In this document: piece after piece, positions 16,848-26,401 of the stretch
Layout of the letters: each line of letters opens with the position of its first letter
How positions within the stretch are numbered: position 1 is the first letter of the stretch
Origin: CBDFKF01 sp965248765
GTDB lineage: Bacteria > Pseudomonadota > Alphaproteobacteria > VGEJ01
Length of the DNA stretch: 64,000 bases
Direction of reading: 5' to 3'
Assembly (NCBI GenBank): GCA_965248765.1
Contig: CBDFKF010000004.1
Coordinates: forward strand, 2,480,001-2,544,000
The notes under the pieces: model-generated
Told to the model about the DNA's origin: nothing
Seen by the model: only the letters and a program-made list of their open reading frames with translations
Database searches by the model: none
Made by a program: the position numbers and the translations under genes

Positions 16848-19058
16848 ATGGCTGAATCCGGCGCTAGTTCTGCCGCCCCCGCGCCGCTCCCGCCCGAGAT
16901 CCCAGCCCGCGTCCAGGTGCTGCTGCCACTTCCGCTGGGCGGGGCCTACGACTATCGGCTCGATCCCGGCGAGGTGCTGCTGCCCGGTGACATCGTACGG
17001 GTGCCCCTTGGCGCGCGGACGGTGACCGGTGTGGTGTGGAGCGCCGGCACCGACGAGGTCGCGGACGAAAAACTCAAGCCAATTCTCCATCGCTACGACT
17101 GTCCGCCTCTGCCACAGGACTTGCGCCGGCTCATCAATTGGATCGCGGACTACACCATCGCGGAAAAAGGCGCGGTCCTGCGGATGGCGTTGCGCGTGCC
17201 GAGCGCGCTGGAACCGCCGCCCCCACGCATCGCGTACAAGCAGACCGGCGCATTGCCCGAGCGGCTCACGCCAGCGCGGCGGCGCGTGCTCGCGGTTCTG
17301 GAAGGCGGCCCGCCACGGGGCATGGCTGAGCTCGCGCGCGAGGCCGGCGTCAGCGGCTCGGTGGTCAAAGGGTTGGCCGAGGCCGGCGCGCTGGTGCCGG
17401 TGCAGCTCTCGGGCGTACCGCGCGTACCGCTCCCCGATCCGGCGCAGTCGGGCATCGCCCTGTCACCCGATCAAGCGGAGGCCGGCGAACAATTGCGCGC
17501 GCGGATTGGCGGTGGCTTCAGCGCGACGCTCCTCGACGGGGTGACCGGTGCCGGCAAGACCGAGGTGTACTTCGAAGCGATCGCCGCGGCGCTCGGCGCC
17601 GGCAAGCAGGCGCTGGTGCTCCTACCCGAGATCGCCCTAACCGCGCAGTGGCTCGACCGCTTCGAGGCGCGCTTCGGCGCTCGACCCATCGAGTGGCACT
17701 CGGATATTCAGCAAACCCGGCGCCGCCAGGGCTGGCGGGCCGTCGCCGGCGGCCAAGCGCGGGTCGTGGTCGGCGCGCGCTCGGCACTGTTCCTGCCGTT
17801 CCCTGAGCTCGGCTTGATCGTTGTCGATGAGGAACACGACGGCGCGTTCAAGCAAGAGGATGGCGTCATCTACAACGCTCGCGACATGGCCGTCGTGCGG
17901 GCCAAGATTGCCGAGATCCCGATCGTTCTGGCCTCGGCGACGCCTTCGCTCGAGACTGCCGTCAACGTCGGCAGCGGCCGCTATCAGCTGGCCCAGTTGC
18001 CGGCACGCCACGGCGCCGCCGACATGCCCGAGGTCTCGCTCGTCGACATGCGGGCGACACCACCGCCGCGTGGGCGGTGGCTGAGCGATGAGCTGGTCGA
18101 GGGTATTGAGCGCGCTCTTGCGATCAACGAGCAGTCGCTCCTGTTTCTCAACCGCCGCGGCTATGCCCCGCTCACGCTGTGCCGCGCCTGCGGCCACCGG
18201 CTCGATTGCCCCGATTGTTCGGCGTGGCTGGTGGAGCACCGCCTGGCCGCGCGGCTCCAGTGCCATCACTGCGGCTTTTTGACTCAGCTACCCCCGGAAT
18301 GCCCCGCGTGCGGTGCTCTCGACCGCTTCGCCGCGTGCGGCCCGGGCGTCGAGCGGTTGGCGGAGGAGACCGTCGAGCGCTTCCCCGAGGCCCGTATCGC
18401 CATCATGGCGAGCGACACCGTGACCAGCCCGCGGGCCGCGCAGGACCTCATTGAGCGCATGACGCGCCACGAGATCAATATCCTGATCGGCACCCAGATC
18501 GTCGCCAAGGGACACCACTTCCCGCTCCTCACCCTGATCGGCGTCGTCGATGCCGATCTCGGGCTTGCCGGCGGCGACCTGCGCGCCGCCGAGCGGACCT
18601 ATCAGCTCCTCCATCAGGTCTCGGGCCGCGCGGGGCGAGCGGAGCGACCCGGGCGGGTACTGGTGCAGAGCTACATGCCCGAGCATCCGGTGATGGAGGC
18701 ATTGGTTTCCGGCGACCGCGACCAGTTCCTACAACGCGAAGCCGACGCCCGCCGAGCCCAGGGCATGCCTCCGTTCGGCCGGCTCGCCGCGTTGATCGTC
18801 TCAGGGCCCACAGATGCCCAAGTCCGCGAGACAGCGCGCAGCTTGGGCGGGTGTGCGCCCCATGGCCCCGGCATCCGCGTGTTGGGGCCGGCACCGGCAC
18901 CATTCGCGCTGTTGCGCGGCCGCTGGCGCCAGCGGCTTCTCTTGAAGACCGCGCGCGCCGTCAATATTCAGTTCGTGCTGCGGAAATGGCTCGATCAGGT
19001 CAAAGTGCCGAACGCGGTGCGCGTCCAGGTCGACGTCGACCCCTACAGCTTTCTCTAA
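16848..19058 (+). CDS. priA: Primosomal protein N' (replication restart helicase PriA)
   Basis: PriA recognises stalled forks and reloads the replicative helicase. The 736-residue protein has the N-terminal 3' DNA-binding domain (VQVLLPLPLGGAYDYRLDP), Walker A GVTGAGKTEVYFEA, the DEEH box in VVDEEHDGAFKQ, and the zinc-binding cysteine set in CRACGHRLDCPDC, QCHHCGF and CPACGALD. Helicase C-terminal motifs follow (ILIGTQIVAKGHHF, QVSGRAGRAERPGRV). The length agrees with the family. It converges with ftsY, with five bases between the stop codons. Confidence 0.93.
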   Translation: MAESGASSAAPAPLPPEIPARVQVLLPLPLGGAYDYRLDPGEVLLPGDIVRVPLGARTVTGVVWSAGTDEVADEKLKPILHRYDCPPLPQDLRRLINWIADYTIAEKGAVLRMALRVPSALEPPPPRIAYKQTGALPERLTPARRRVLAVLEGGPPRGMAELAREAGVSGSVVKGLAEAGALVPVQLSGVPRVPLPDPAQSGIALSPDQAEAGEQLRARIGGGFSATLLDGVTGAGKTEVYFEAIAAALGAGKQALVLLPEIALTAQWLDRFEARFGARPIEWHSDIQQTRRRQGWRAVAGGQARVVVGARSALFLPFPELGLIVVDEEHDGAFKQEDGVIYNARDMAVVRAKIAEIPIVLASATPSLETAVNVGSGRYQLAQLPARHGAADMPEVSLVDMRATPPPRGRWLSDELVEGIERALAINEQSLLFLNRRGYAPLTLCRACGHRLDCPDCSAWLVEHRLAARLQCHHCGFLTQLPPECPACGALDRFAACGPGVERLAEETVERFPEARIAIMASDTVTSPRAAQDLIERMTRHEINILIGTQIVAKGHHFPLLTLIGVVDADLGLAGGDLRAAERTYQLLHQVSGRAGRAERPGRVLVQSYMPEHPVMEALVSGDRDQFLQREADARRAQGMPPFGRLAALIVSGPTDAQVRETARSLGGCAPHGPGIRVLGPAPAPFALLRGRWRQRLLLKTARAVNIQFVLRKWLDQVKVPNAVRVQVDVDPYSFL

Positions 19059-19063
19059 GCCCT

Positions 19064-19993
19064 CTAGTCCTCGAGTCCGACCAACGCTCTCGCGAAGGCG
19101 CGGGCCTCGAACGGTCGCAGGTCGTCGATGCCCTCGCCGACGCCGATCGCATGCACCGGCAGGCCGAACCGCTCGGCGATGGCGATCAGCACCCCGCCGC
19201 GGGCGGTGCCGTCGAGCTTGGTCATGACCAGCCCCGTCACCTCCGAGACCTCGCGAAAGACCTCGACCTGTTGAATAGCGTTCTGGCCGGTCGTGGCGTC
19301 GAGCACCAGCAGCACCGCGTGCGGCGCGCCCGCATCGCGTTTGCGCACAACGCGCACCATCTTCTCGAGCTGTCCCATCAGATCGGCCTTGTTCTGTAGC
19401 CGCCCGGCGGTATCGATCAACAGGAGATCGGCGCCCTCGCTGTGCGCCCGGCCCAGCGCATCGAAGGCGAGCGCCGCCGCATCCGCGCCCGGCTCACCAG
19501 CGACGACCTTGGCGCCGGCACGCTCCCCCCACACCTTGAGCTGATCGATCGCGGCGGCGCGGAAGGTATCGCCGGCCGCCAGCAGAACGCGCTGCCCGTC
19601 CTGGCGGTAGAGGTGGGCGAGCTTGCCGATGGTGGTGGTCTTGCCGGTGCCGTTGACGCCGACGACCAGCACCACGAAAGGCTTGTGTGCCGGGTCGATG
19701 GCGAGCGGTCGGGCCACGGGCTCCAGGATCGCGGCCACTTCATCGGCGAGGGCGCCGCGCAGCTCTTCCTCGGTGATCGAGGCATCGTGCCGCGCCTTGG
19801 CCAGCCGACCGGTGATCTCGGCCGCCGCGGCGACACCGAAATCGGCGATGATCAGGAGCTCCTCGAGCTCATCTACCGTGGCGGCGTCGAGGCGGCGGCC
19901 TGTGAGGATGCCGGCGATGCCCTCGCTCAGCCGGTTCGATGAGCGTGACAACCCGGTTTTGAGCCGGGTCAGCCAGCCCGCGCGCGCGGTCAT
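19064..19993 (-). CDS. ftsY: Signal recognition particle receptor FtsY
   Basis: FtsY docks SRP-ribosome complexes at the inner membrane and is a GTPase. All G motifs are present: GVNGTGKTTTIGKLA, DTFRAAAIDQL, DTAGRLQNK and TKLDGTARGG. At 309 residues it has the short form common in alphaproteobacteria, without a long acidic A domain; the N-terminus has a short basic amphipathic stretch (LTRLKTGLSRSSNRL). It is the last gene of the dapF-mtaB-ftsY unit, starting three bases from the mtaB stop. Its partner Ffh is encoded at 27965. Confidence 0.94.
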   Translation of the reverse strand: MTARAGWLTRLKTGLSRSSNRLSEGIAGILTGRRLDAATVDELEELLIIADFGVAAAAEITGRLAKARHDASITEEELRGALADEVAAILEPVARPLAIDPAHKPFVVLVVGVNGTGKTTTIGKLAHLYRQDGQRVLLAAGDTFRAAAIDQLKVWGERAGAKVVAGEPGADAAALAFDALGRAHSEGADLLLIDTAGRLQNKADLMGQLEKMVRVVRKRDAGAPHAVLLVLDATTGQNAIQQVEVFREVSEVTGLVMTKLDGTARGGVLIAIAERFGLPVHAIGVGEGIDDLRPFEARAFARALVGLED

Positions 19994-19996
19994 GGC

Positions 19997-21265
19997 TCAG
20001 GCTCGGCCGTGGGCTGCGGCTCGAGCGATCAGCGTGCCGCCCTCGCGGCCGACGATGTCCACGTCAACAAGGCTGCCCGCGGGGTATGACCGATGTCCGA
20101 GAAGCCGGATCGGCGCAAACTGCTCTGAGCGACCTACGGGCCCGTCTTCGACCAGCGCGCACGCCCGGCCTCCGATCTGCGAATCGAGAAAGCGCTCCAG
20201 CGCTGCCGCCCCGGCCTCACGCAAGGCGCGGGCACGGGCGCGCCGGATCGCCGTCGCCACCGCCGGCATGCGGGCGGCGGGCGTATCGGCTCGCTCCGAG
20301 TAGGGAAAAACGTGGAGATAGACCAGGTCGCAGTCATCGACGAGGGCCGCGGTGTTGGCGAACATTGCCTCGGTCTCGGTCGGAAACCCCGCGATGAGAT
20401 CGGCGCCGAAGACGATGTCCGGGCGCAGCCCACGTAACCGTTCGCACAGGTCCACGGCATCGCCGCGCAGATGCCGGCGCCGCATCCGCTTCAATACGAG
20501 GTCATCGCCCGACTGAAGGCTCAGATGTAGATGTGGCATCAGCCGCCGCTCATTGGCGAACAGGTGCACGAGGTCCTCATCGACCTCGACCGGGTCGATC
20601 GAGGAGAGACGGAGGCGCGGCAGCTCGGGCACTGCGCCAAGCAGCGCCGCTGCCATGGCGCCGAGGCCAGGCCCGCCGTCGAGGTCGCGGCCATAGTCGC
20701 CGATATCGACTCCGGTGAGCACGACCTCGCGGTACCCGGCAGCAACCAGCGCGCGCGCTTCTTCAATGATCGCGGGAAGCGGCACGCTGCGGCTCGGGCC
20801 TCGCGCAAACGGGATGATGCAGAACGTGCAGCGGTGGTCGCAGCCGTTTTGCACCTGGAGGAAGGCGTGGGCGCGCCCTGAGAATCCCTCGATCAGGTGG
20901 CCGGCCGTCTCGCGCACCGCCATGATGTCGCCGACCAGCCGGGCTGGCGCTCGCGGCGCATAGCTCTCGGCCTTCAGCTTCTCGCCGTTGCCGATGACCT
21001 GATCGACCTCCGCCATGGCGGCGAAGTCATCGCCGTTGAGCTGCGCGGCGCACCCGGTCACCACGATGCGGGCGCCCGGGCGCCGCCGACGCGCACGCCG
21101 GATCGCCTGGCGTGCCTGGCGCTCGGCCTCGGCGGTGACCGCGCAGGTGTTGAGGATCACCGCATCCTCGAGGCCAGCGGCCGTGGCGGCGCGGCGGATC
21201 ACCTCGGATTCGTAGGCGTTCAGCCGGCACCCCAGAGTGAGCACCTCGAGTCCCGCCCCGCTCAT
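19997..21265 (-). CDS. mtaB: tRNA ms2t6A37 methylthiotransferase MtaB
   Basis: This radical-SAM enzyme adds a methylthio group to t6A37 of tRNA. The N-terminal domain carries the three auxiliary cluster cysteines in LGCRLNAYE, NTCAVT and TGCAAQ, and the radical-SAM cluster is CDHRCTFC. A C-terminal TRAM-like part follows (SLVDVDIVGREG). ATG at 21265 overlaps the dapF stop as ATGA and gives 422 residues, the normal size; an open frame continues upstream but only as the shadow of dapF. The order dapF-mtaB-ftsY is common in alphaproteobacteria. Confidence 0.92.
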   Translation of the reverse strand: MSGAGLEVLTLGCRLNAYESEVIRRAATAAGLEDAVILNTCAVTAEAERQARQAIRRARRRRPGARIVVTGCAAQLNGDDFAAMAEVDQVIGNGEKLKAESYAPRAPARLVGDIMAVRETAGHLIEGFSGRAHAFLQVQNGCDHRCTFCIIPFARGPSRSVPLPAIIEEARALVAAGYREVVLTGVDIGDYGRDLDGGPGLGAMAAALLGAVPELPRLRLSSIDPVEVDEDLVHLFANERRLMPHLHLSLQSGDDLVLKRMRRRHLRGDAVDLCERLRGLRPDIVFGADLIAGFPTETEAMFANTAALVDDCDLVYLHVFPYSERADTPAARMPAVATAIRRARARALREAGAAALERFLDSQIGGRACALVEDGPVGRSEQFAPIRLLGHRSYPAGSLVDVDIVGREGGTLIARAAAHGRA

Positions 21266-22113
21266 ACGACACCGCCCGCGAGTACGTGAGGATCGAGGCT
21301 GCCGCTGAAGCTCACCGCAACCGGGCCGGTCATCAGCACATGCCCGTCGTCGCGCCACTCGATATGGAGGCCGCCGCCGTCGAGCTCTACATTGCCATCG
21401 CGCCCGGTGAAGCCGCGCCGCGCCGCCGCCACCAGCGAGGCGCACGCCGCGGTGCCGCAGGCCGAGGTGATGCCGACGCCGCGTTCCCAGACGCGTACCC
21501 GCAGTGCTTCGGGGCTCAGCACCTGAGCGATCGAGACGTTGGCTCGCTCGGGCAACAGGCTTGCCGTTTCGGCCTCGGGCCCAACGCGGCCAAGTTCGAT
21601 CCCGTCCACGTCGTCGACGAAAAAGACGACGTGCGGATTGCCGATGTTGACGGCCACGGGATCGCTGAGAACAGGGTGTCCTGCCGGTCCGACGTCGAGA
21701 TCGACGTGCAGCGTATCGATCTCTCGCCTCAGCGGGATGTCCCGCCACTCAAGCCGTGCCCTACCCATATCGACGGTGACCAGGCCTTCGTGCGCCTCGA
21801 CCTCGAGGACGCCGGCCAAGGTCTCGATTCGGGCGCGGTTGCCGCCGCGCTCGGCCATCAAATGCACAGCGACGCAGCGGGTGCCGTTGCCGCACGCCTC
21901 GACCTCGCCGCCGTCGGCGTTGTGGATACGCATGAAGGCATCGGCGCGCGCCGAAAGTTCGATGGTGATAACCTGATCACAGCCGATACCGGTGCGGCGT
22001 GCGGCGATCGCGCGCAGCTCCTCGCGGCTTAACTCGACCGGTGCGGAGCGCGCATCGAACACGACGAAGTCGTTGCCGAGCCCGTGCATTTTGGTGAAGG
22101 AGAGCGCGCCCAT
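21262..22113 (-). CDS. dapF: Diaminopimelate epimerase
   Basis: It converts LL- to meso-diaminopimelate for lysine and peptidoglycan synthesis, without a cofactor. Both catalytic cysteines are present: EACGNGTRC and SACGTAACA. The N-terminal KMHGLGNDFVVFD block is canonical, and 283 residues is the usual length. It heads the dapF-mtaB-ftsY transcription unit; the 125-base gap to the divergent cyclase gene must hold its promoter. Confidence 0.94.
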   Translation of the reverse strand: MGALSFTKMHGLGNDFVVFDARSAPVELSREELRAIAARRTGIGCDQVITIELSARADAFMRIHNADGGEVEACGNGTRCVAVHLMAERGGNRARIETLAGVLEVEAHEGLVTVDMGRARLEWRDIPLRREIDTLHVDLDVGPAGHPVLSDPVAVNIGNPHVVFFVDDVDGIELGRVGPEAETASLLPERANVSIAQVLSPEALRVRVWERGVGITSACGTAACASLVAAARRGFTGRDGNVELDGGGLHIEWRDDGHVLMTGPVAVSFSGSLDPHVLAGGVV

Positions 22114-22238
22114 GCGCCGGGTTATAGGACCGGTGCGGGAGAGCGTCCAATCCTTTCCCGGCCCTCAAGCCCGCCTGATCCGGGCTTGAATTGACGGGCG
22201 GGATGGCCAGTCCCTAGACTCAAACTGGACTTCGGCTC

Positions 22239-23530
22239 ATGCCGCCTTCTCGGGAGCCGTTTGTGGTCCCACCAGACTTTCCGCGCCGGCTCACCACGAT
22301 TCTGAGTGCTGACGTCAAAGACTACAGCCGGCTGATGGAGGCCGACGAGGTCGAGACTCTGCAAGGTCTCAACCAGGCCCGGGCGAGTATCGATCAGTAC
22401 ATCGTTGACCACCGCGGCCGCGTGGTCAGCACTGCCGGCGATAGCGTGTTGGCCGAGTTCGACAGCCCTGTGGAGGCGGTGAAGTGCGCAACCGAAGTCC
22501 AGGCGGCGCTTGGCGGCAGCAACGCTGAGTTGGCGGCGGACCGCCAGATGCACTGGCGGATGGGCATCAACCTCGGCGACGTCATGGTCGACGGCGACAA
22601 CATTTTCGGCGACGGCGTCAATGTCGCTGCGCGCCTGCAATCGCTCGCCGAGCCGGGCGGCATCTGCATCGCTGGCGCCGTTTATGACCAGGTGGAAACT
22701 AAGCTTCCCCTCGACTACGCGCCGCTGGGCGAGCAGCGCGTCAAGAACATCGCCGAGCTCGTGCGGGTCTATACGGTGCGCACCGGCGCCGAAGCGGCGC
22801 CAACAATGGCGCCGCCTGCGCCACAAGAAGAACGTGCCCGTCCGCGTTGGTGGCGCCCAGGGTGGGCGCTGGCGGCGCTCGTCGTCGCGGTGGTGGTGTT
22901 GGCAGCCCTCACGAGCCCGCCGCCGCCGACGCGTGACCCGAGCCTGGCCCCGGCGGTGGCGGTGTTACCGTTTCGGGCGATTGGCGGCGATGAGGGGCAG
23001 GTCGCATTCGGGAAGGCCTGACGGAGGATCTCATCGTCGCGTTGGCCAAGCAGACCGGGCTCCGCGTGATCTCGGCGGACGAAGCCGCGAGCCCACAGGA
23101 GATCGGCGTGCAATTGCGCGTCCCCTACGTGCTCGACGGGCGTATCCGCCTGGCCGGCGATAAGCTCCGCATCACAGCGCAGCTCTCGGAGACCCTCTCT
23201 GGCTATCACCTGTGGGGCGGTCGCTACGACCGCACTCTGGGGGATGTGCTGGTGGTTCAGGGGGAGGTGGCTGACAAGATCGTCGCCACGCTGGCAGCAA
23301 AGCTCGCCGAAAGTGAAGGCCAACGGTTGCAAGCCGAAGGTGGCACCGCCGGCGAAACCTACCTCGAGCTGGGCGTCGCGTACCTCGGGCGGTTCGCCGA
23401 GGAGGCCGTCACCCTTCCGCAAACGCTTTACCGCGCGCTCACCAACGCGGATGAAACAGTCAATCTCAAGGTGGTGGGCCGCAACGGCGAAGCTCGTATG
23501 ACAATTGGCCGGCACCACGGTCGGGCATGA
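22239..23530 (+). pseudogene. Class III adenylate/guanylate cyclase with TolB-like domain, frameshifted
   Basis: The first 255 codons encode a class III cyclase domain: metal site SADVKDYSRLM, AGDSVLAEF, GINLGDVMVDGDNIFGDGVNVAARL. A membrane helix (ALAALVVAVVVLAAL) and the beginning of a TolB/FlgO-like domain (AVLPFRAIGGDEGQ) follow. At 23010-23014 the frame is lost: one base is missing after TTCGGG, giving TGA at 23019. The expected EGLTEDLIVALAKQTG continues in the next frame to 23530 with GYHLWGGRYDRTLGDV. The TPR region usual in this architecture is absent, so the 3' end also looks shortened. It is either a pseudogene or a homopolymer error. Confidence 0.85.
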
Positions 23531-23559
23531 GCATGGGCTCTAACTAGAGGGACCGATCG

Positions 23560-24876
23560 ATGGCCTTCACCCCCGTGGCCGCGTTGGCGGCGGCTGTCGC
23601 GCTCATCGCTGCAGTGGGCGCCACGGGCGCCAGCGCGCAAGAGCCCGACGAGGATCACATCACCCGGACCGGAACGATTGCCGAAGACCTGTTCCTGTTC
23701 GGCGAGACCATGACCGTGCGCGCCGACGTCGCCGGCGAGGTCATTGTCATGGGTGGCGAAGTCGACCTCGGCTCCACTGTCGCCGGTGATGTGGTCGCCT
23801 TGGGCGGAGAGCTATCGGTGGGTGATGCGATCGCCGGCAACGTTCTGGCGGGCGGCGGCCAGTTGAATGCGTACGGCCAGGTCGACGGCGATATCACGGC
23901 CATCGGCGGCGACGTCACGGTGGACAGCACGGTGTCAGGGGATGCGCTGGTAGTCGGTGGCAGCGTCGTCAGCGATGGTGAGATACGCGGCAAGCTGCGG
24001 ATGATGGGCGGCGACCTCCTCAACCGGGCCGTGGTCCTCGGCAGCCTCCTGGCGGCCGGCGGCAAGGTTGCGCTTCACCCGGTCTCGCGCATCGGCGGCA
24101 GGGCACGGCTCGTGGGTGGGAATCTGGTGGTCGACGGTTCGATCGGCGACGACCTGGAGGCGCTCGGCCGCAAGATCACGGTCGCGGGAGAGATCGCCGG
24201 AGACACGATGCTGCGGGGCGTGAAGATCACGATCCTCCCCTCCGCCAAGATCGGCGGCAACCTCACCTATGAGAGCGGCCAGGAGGCGACCGTCCATCCC
24301 GATGCCGAGATCGCCGGCGATGTCGTCTTCATCCGCTCCGATATGCCGGGGCGCACAGCCGGGCGCGCCATGTTTGCGTTCGGCGCCACGTGGCTCCTTT
24401 TCGTCGCCAGCCTCATGCTGCTTGGCATCGTGCAAGTCTTGTTGTTGCCGGAGTTCTCGCTTGGCGTTGCCAACACCATCGGCAGAGCGCCGTGGAAGTC
24501 CCTCGGCCTCGGGCTCGTGATGTTGATCGGCGTACCGGTGGTGATGGTGGTCCTGGCGATCACCGTGATTGGACTCTCTCTGACGGTCGTGCTCGGTGCG
24601 CTCTATCTGGTCGCCGCGGCGTTCGGCTACCTCGTTTCGGCGATTGCGCTGGGCCGGCTTGGCGCGCGACTCATCCGCAAGCAAGCTGATGGCACCGTCG
24701 CCAGGCGACTGGCCGTCCTGGCCGCCGGTCTGATCATTCTGAGCATCTGCATCCTCATACCGGGACTGGGGATGGTGACGACCTTGGCCGCTTTCATCTT
24801 CGGTCTCGGCGCTTTGACGCTCCGACTCTACGGGCTGCGTGGGGCCGGCACCCCGCAACAGGGCACGGCGTCTTAG
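23560..24876 (+). CDS. Exported bactofilin-like (polymer-forming) protein with C-terminal membrane helices
   Basis: This 438-residue protein starts with a cleavable signal peptide ending near ASAQ. Residues 35-260 or so form a right-handed beta-helix-like run of short repeats (VAGEVIVMGGEVDL, VAGDVVALGGELSV, VDGDITAIGGDVTV and so on), the pattern of bactofilins and related polymer-forming proteins. The C-terminal third has four or five hydrophobic helices. The repeats would lie outside the cytoplasm, unlike classical cytosolic bactofilins. GAGGG precedes the ATG. The role is unknown; a scaffold at the envelope is a reasonable inference. It lies 30 bases after the broken cyclase gene. Confidence 0.75.
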   Translation: MAFTPVAALAAAVALIAAVGATGASAQEPDEDHITRTGTIAEDLFLFGETMTVRADVAGEVIVMGGEVDLGSTVAGDVVALGGELSVGDAIAGNVLAGGGQLNAYGQVDGDITAIGGDVTVDSTVSGDALVVGGSVVSDGEIRGKLRMMGGDLLNRAVVLGSLLAAGGKVALHPVSRIGGRARLVGGNLVVDGSIGDDLEALGRKITVAGEIAGDTMLRGVKITILPSAKIGGNLTYESGQEATVHPDAEIAGDVVFIRSDMPGRTAGRAMFAFGATWLLFVASLMLLGIVQVLLLPEFSLGVANTIGRAPWKSLGLGLVMLIGVPVVMVVLAITVIGLSLTVVLGALYLVAAAFGYLVSAIALGRLGARLIRKQADGTVARRLAVLAAGLIILSICILIPGLGMVTTLAAFIFGLGALTLRLYGLRGAGTPQQGTAS

Positions 24877-24889
24877 CGCGGCTCGCGGC

Positions 24890-26347
24890 TCAAGCCGGCG
24901 CGAAGACTAGCGGTAGCAACAGCGCGGCGAGCGCGGTGACGACGACCGCACCGAACACGTTCAGCCACAGGCCGGCGCGCACCATCTGCGGCACGCTGAT
25001 ATGGCCTGAGCCGTAGACAATCGCATTGGGTGGCGTCGCCACCGGCAGCATGAACGCGCAGCTTGCGGCGATCGCGGCCGGCGCCGCCAGTGCCAGCGGC
25101 GCTAGGTTGGCTTGCACGGCGACCGCGGCCAGGACCGGCAGGAACGCGGCCGTCGTCGCCGTGTTGCTGGTGAGCTCGATCAGCAAAATCACCAACACGA
25201 CGACCGCCAGCACCAGCCCGATGCGCGGCCATGTGGCGAGGTCGGCAAGGCCTCCGCCGATCCAATCCGCGAGCCCGCTGGACGCCACCGCGCCCGCTAG
25301 GCTCAAGCCACCGCCGAACAGGAGCAGAATGCCCCACGGCAGTTGCTGGACCGCCGGCCAGTCGAGCAGGCGCTCGCGGCCGCTGGTGCCAGCGGGAAGT
25401 GCGAACAGAGCGAGTCCGCCAAACAGCGCGATGCCAGGATCGCTGATGCCGCCCAAACCCGGCACGCTCTGGATGAGCGGGCGGGCGATCCACAGGGCGG
25501 CGATCGCCACGCCGATGGTTGCGACTCGCTTCTCCGGCGGCGTCCACAGCCCGAGCGCCTGTGCCGTGGGGAGCGCGGTCGATTCCGCGAGCGCGAGGTT
25601 CCGGAACGGAAACGCGATCCGGGTAAGCGCGAGCCAAGCCACGGCCAACATGACGATGGCGAGCGGCAGCCCGAGCAGCATCCACTGGGCGAAGCCGATA
25701 TCGACCCCGTGCTGCTCGGCCATGAAGGCGGCCAACAGTGCGTTCGGTGGCGTGCCGATCAGAGTACCGATGCCGCCAATGCTCGCGGCATAGGCGATGC
25801 CGAGCACGAGCGCCGCCGCGAAGTTGCGCTTTACCCGATCTTTGCCGCTTGCCCCGCCCGCGTCCTCGGGCATTACAACCGCGATCAACGAGATACCGAT
25901 CGGCACCATCATCATCGTCGTTGCCGTGTTGCTCACCCACATGCTCAAGAAAGCCGTGGCGGCCATAAAACCGGCGACCAGGCGGTCGGGTTGCGATCCC
26001 ACGCGGCCGACGATAAGGAGCGCGAGCCGCCGGTGCAGGTTCCAGCGCTGGATGCCGAGGGCGATCAGGAAGCCGCCGAGGAAGAGGAAAATGATCGGGT
26101 TGGCGAACGGCGCAGCCGCGTCCGCTAGCGATCGGATGCCGAGGATAGGCAGCAGGACGATCGGCAGCAATCCGGTGGCGGCGACCGGGATGGCCTCGCT
26201 CATCCACCAGACCGCCATCCACGCCGCAACCGCGGCGGTCAGCCAGCCTGCCGCGCCGAGGCCCTCGGGTGGCGCCTACAGCGACAGGATGACGAACAGG
26301 AGGGGCCCCAGCACCAAGCCGAGGCTTCCACGTGAGGGACGCTGCAT
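24890..26347 (-). pseudogene. SLC13/DASS-family anion:sodium symporter with in-frame amber codon
   Basis: From ATG 26218 the frame encodes 442 residues of a divalent anion/sodium symporter: WMSEAIPVAATGLLP, AFLSMWVSNTATTMMMVPIG, GGIGTLIGTPPNA and the second-repeat equivalents LIELTSNTATTAAFLPVL and LPVATPPNAI. The family's first helix lies upstream in the same frame from ATG 26347 (LGLVLGPLLFVILSL). It is separated from the conserved PPEGLGAAGW continuation by TAG at 26276-26278. Internal initiation at 26218 could still give a transporter lacking its first segment. The frame is otherwise undamaged, so this may be a recent nonsense mutation. Confidence 0.85.
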
Positions 26348-26401
26348 TGCGCGCAGGCTAGCTTATCGGCCATTCTCGGAGAAACGGTTCGGAGGACGCT
26401 T

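Noticed and set aside
24873..26222. 449-codon minus-strand frame overlapping the DASS transporter
   Set aside because: It is very Arg-rich and has no membrane segments, while the neighbouring frame encodes a clear transporter.
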